Below are positions 4,314 to 6,382 of a DNA stretch of 6,382 bases, in pieces. Under the pieces are notes generated by a model that saw only the letters and a program-made list of their open reading frames with translations, had not been told where the DNA came from and did not search any database. The stretch covers positions 1 through 6,382 of the forward strand of contig CASEEB010000098.1 of assembly GCA_949286815.1 (NCBI GenBank). Direction: 5' to 3'. The position numbers and the translations under genes were made by a program. Position 1 is the stretch's first letter, and every line of letters begins with the position of its first letter. This DNA is from an uncultured Eubacteriales bacterium. Lineage in GTDB: Bacteria; Bacillota; Clostridia; Oscillospirales; CAG-272.

Positions 4314-6365
4314 ATGTCTTCTCAAAACAACAAAGAAAACAATACACCGCCCGAAAATGACGATTTCTGGGACCTCTCAGGATACGGTATAAACAAAAAA
4401 TCCAAGGAGACCTATGACAAAGACAAAATACGCCCTCCGATAACCGCCGTGGATCTGAATATATCGCTGAAAAATTCAGCCTCAAATAAGGAGGATGAAT
4501 ATAAAGACAGCAAGTTTACGTTCGATACAAAAAGCAATAACAGTATTGACAACGCATCGGTCAAGCCCCGCTCAAATCTCAAAAACGAGGAAAAATCCGA
4601 TGCCGAAGGCATTATTACAGTATACTCCCATAAAACAGATACCGCGTCAGATAGTTACGGAGCAGCAAGAACAGAAAAAATTTCATCCGGAAAATCCGAC
4701 GATAAAAATATGTCGGAAGAAATCTTCTCAGATGTTCATTCGTCTGATACCCCGTTTTCAAAAAATCACGACAGAGAAGATTCAGACCCGGAGCATATAA
4801 TAAAAAAATATATTCCCCCTCATAAGCCGTCAGGCAAAAACAGCATTTTACCCATCATAGAATATACTCCGGATAATGCCCTGATAAAGCAAATACGCAT
4901 TTTCCCGTCCTCCGACGGGACAGTCATAAACCGCAATATACTTTTTTCGCGGGAAAGAGAGTCGCTTTTGCACGCGAAAGGCACACCTTGCGAACCGGTG
5001 GGATATTTCTCTTTTTCTCCCCGATATTCACAGCTTACAAAATCTCAGCTTTCATGGTATCTATGGTGGCGTGAAAACATGAGAAACGGTAACTATATAC
5101 AAGCCGACTACTCGTATGTAAAGCTGTATATAATGGAACTTTTGACGGCGGACGAAAGTGAGGACATAGACGGCTGTCTTGACAAACTTTGCAGGTTATA
5201 TATCAACAATCATGACTCGGTTCTCGGATTCATGTATCTCGGAAGATTAATATCTGACTTCTGTATGCTGCACAGGCTGAGTTCTCCCGCGAACCTGCTT
5301 GCTCCGTACATGCATAATCTGATTTTTCATCATGTAAACGATGAGTTTTACCTGGGACCCTCAAAAGCAAACAGAGACATATTTCCGGAAATCGCGATAA
5401 AATATATATCCGTATACAACTACAGAAAAAGCAAATTTGCCGTCGACGAAAACAGAGAGCTTTATGATAAGCATATCTTCAACGCGGTCAAAGAGGTTTT
5501 TCAAAACGACGAGTGCTATGACCTTGTCCGCTCAAAAGCCACAGGGGCGTATTCGACTGTCGTAACCGAGAGAAAAGTGTTTGACGGACAAAGAGAACTG
5601 GTATCAAAAGACGCCAAAATACAAACCATCGCTTACCCGATTTCATGTATTCAAGGCACGGTTACTGACACGATAAGATACGCCGAAAACAAAATACGCG
5701 ACCATTTAGGTGTCCGCAGCAAGCTGAGCATTCTCACACTTGACAAAAGTATAAAATGCGTCATAGACGCATATTTTGAAAAAGCATTGCCGAAAAAAGC
5801 CCAAGACGCGAAACTCAGAGAGCAAAAAAAATCGCCGCGGACCGAATACGACAGATTTTACGATTTGCCCAAAACCGCCCTGTCAATTGAAAACGCGTCG
5901 CAAATAGAGAAAAACTCATGGAATACCACAAAGATTCTGATTGAAACATTCGGCGGTGACGGACAAAACGCTGACCCGGACGCAAAGACAAATACCCCTC
6001 TCAGCCCGGACAAAAGCACAGATATTGATAAAAGCGAAGACAACAAAAATGATACACTTGAGTCATCTCAGACCATGCCCGGATCAAATCACGATAAATC
6101 CGAAAAAACGCAAAAAACGGGCGAGGCAAACGAGTATGACGATCTGATCAACTCGCTTGGTAATCTTGCCGGGTTTATTTCCCTGTGCAAAAACCGAAGC
6201 TTCCGCGAGCAACGACAATTTGCGTCCGAACAAGGACTGAGCTGCGATGAGATTGCGGATATTATAAACGAAAACGCCGCAAACATATTGGGAGATATAA
6301 TTCTGGAGGAAGACTCCGGCGGATACGGTATCATAAGTGATTATTTGTCGATAATAAAAGACTGA
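4314..6365 (+). CDS. TerB-N domain protein with TerB-C-like C-terminus
   Basis: A 683-residue cytoplasmic protein; start fixed by AAGGAG nine bases before the ATG. Seen: residues 1 to about 165 are hydrophilic and rich in Lys, Asp, Ser and Asn, probably disordered. Residues about 230-277 hold FSPRYSQLTKSQLSWYLWWR followed by an RNGNYIQADYSYVKLYIMELL-type stretch, the hallmark of the TerB-N domain; a helical region continues to about 400. Residues about 500-547 (YDRFYDLPKTALSIENAS, then IEKNSW) and about 608-683 (helical, INENAANILGDIILEE), split by a second polar linker (548-605), look like the TerB-C region. I could not identify a clear central TerB domain with its acidic metal-binding residues. 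Family knowledge: TerB-N/TerB-C proteins are associated with tellurium-resistance-type stress and conflict systems, often beside ATPases and helicases; the biochemical role is not established. It has its own strong promoter and a strong ribosome binding site follows its stop, so it is the first gene of an operon. Confidence 0.8.
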   Translation: MSSQNNKENNTPPENDDFWDLSGYGINKKSKETYDKDKIRPPITAVDLNISLKNSASNKEDEYKDSKFTFDTKSNNSIDNASVKPRSNLKNEEKSDAEGIITVYSHKTDTASDSYGAARTEKISSGKSDDKNMSEEIFSDVHSSDTPFSKNHDREDSDPEHIIKKYIPPHKPSGKNSILPIIEYTPDNALIKQIRIFPSSDGTVINRNILFSRERESLLHAKGTPCEPVGYFSFSPRYSQLTKSQLSWYLWWRENMRNGNYIQADYSYVKLYIMELLTADESEDIDGCLDKLCRLYINNHDSVLGFMYLGRLISDFCMLHRLSSPANLLAPYMHNLIFHHVNDEFYLGPSKANRDIFPEIAIKYISVYNYRKSKFAVDENRELYDKHIFNAVKEVFQNDECYDLVRSKATGAYSTVVTERKVFDGQRELVSKDAKIQTIAYPISCIQGTVTDTIRYAENKIRDHLGVRSKLSILTLDKSIKCVIDAYFEKALPKKAQDAKLREQKKSPRTEYDRFYDLPKTALSIENASQIEKNSWNTTKILIETFGGDGQNADPDAKTNTPLSPDKSTDIDKSEDNKNDTLESSQTMPGSNHDKSEKTQKTGEANEYDDLINSLGNLAGFISLCKNRSFREQRQFASEQGLSCDEIADIINENAANILGDIILEEDSGGYGIISDYLSIIKD

Positions 6366-6369
6366 ACAG

Positions 6370-6378
6370 AAAGGAGAT
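6370..6378 (+). promoter_or_regulatory. Ribosome binding site of a gene beginning beyond the window
   Basis: AAAGGAGAT starts five bases after the stop codon of the TerB-N gene and ends four bases before the window edge. No terminator separates them. A start codon is expected a few bases outside, which makes the TerB-N gene the head of a tightly packed operon. The nature of the next gene cannot be read here. Confidence 0.75.
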
Positions 6379-6382
6379 CAAA

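Noticed and set aside
4495..4800. A 101-codon open frame inside the TerB-N gene preceded by AAGGAGG
   Set aside because: The ribosome binding motif touches the ATG with no spacer, which does not permit normal initiation. The product is a Lys/Thr-rich out-of-frame shadow of the low-complexity N-terminal region.

Overview
The window looks like chromosomal DNA from a low-to-moderate-GC Firmicute, most likely a gut-type Clostridia/Oscillospirales relative. Supporting signs are the strong AGGAGG-type ribosome binding sites, two textbook sigma-A promoters (TTGACA-17-TATAAT), an acidic Ser/Thr-rich lipoprotein linker, and a DUF1538/P-II gene pair of the kind I recall from Clostridia. The species is inferred, not read from a marker gene.

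Layout. (1) At 1-1289 (+) is the C-terminal part of a DUF1538 multipass membrane protein, cut by the window edge. It is followed, after a 92-base gap containing a perfect GC-rich hairpin, by a protein with two tandem P-II-like domains, probably its cytoplasmic regulator. (2) At 1290-1638 is a convergent, gene-free stretch with a symmetrical hairpin (1489-1528) that can terminate transcription in both directions. (3) At 3960-1639 (-) is a two-gene operon: a 683-residue secreted lipoprotein built of beta-rich, carbohydrate-protein-like segments, then, 15 bases later, an 84-residue protein resembling the eukaryotic FAIM1 beta-sandwich. Its promoter is perfect consensus, and its short leader can fold into a terminator-like hairpin or a competing hairpin next to the ribosome binding site. 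(4) At 3961-4313 is an AT-rich divergent control region. (5) At 4314-6365 (+) is a 683-residue protein with a TerB-N domain, a disordered charged N-terminus and a TerB-C-like C-terminus, driven by its own perfect, extended -10 promoter. A strong ribosome binding site after its stop codon shows that an operon continues beyond the window.

How the parts relate. The DUF1538/P-II pair is a plausible ion or solute transporter with its sensor. The lipoprotein/FAIM-like pair is co-transcribed, but its partners act on opposite sides of the membrane and its function is unknown. The TerB-N protein belongs to families linked to tellurium-resistance-type stress and biological-conflict systems, and its partners should lie just downstream. 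The least described parts are the FAIM-like small protein with its lipoprotein partner and attenuator-like leader, and the TerB-N operon of which only the first gene is visible.
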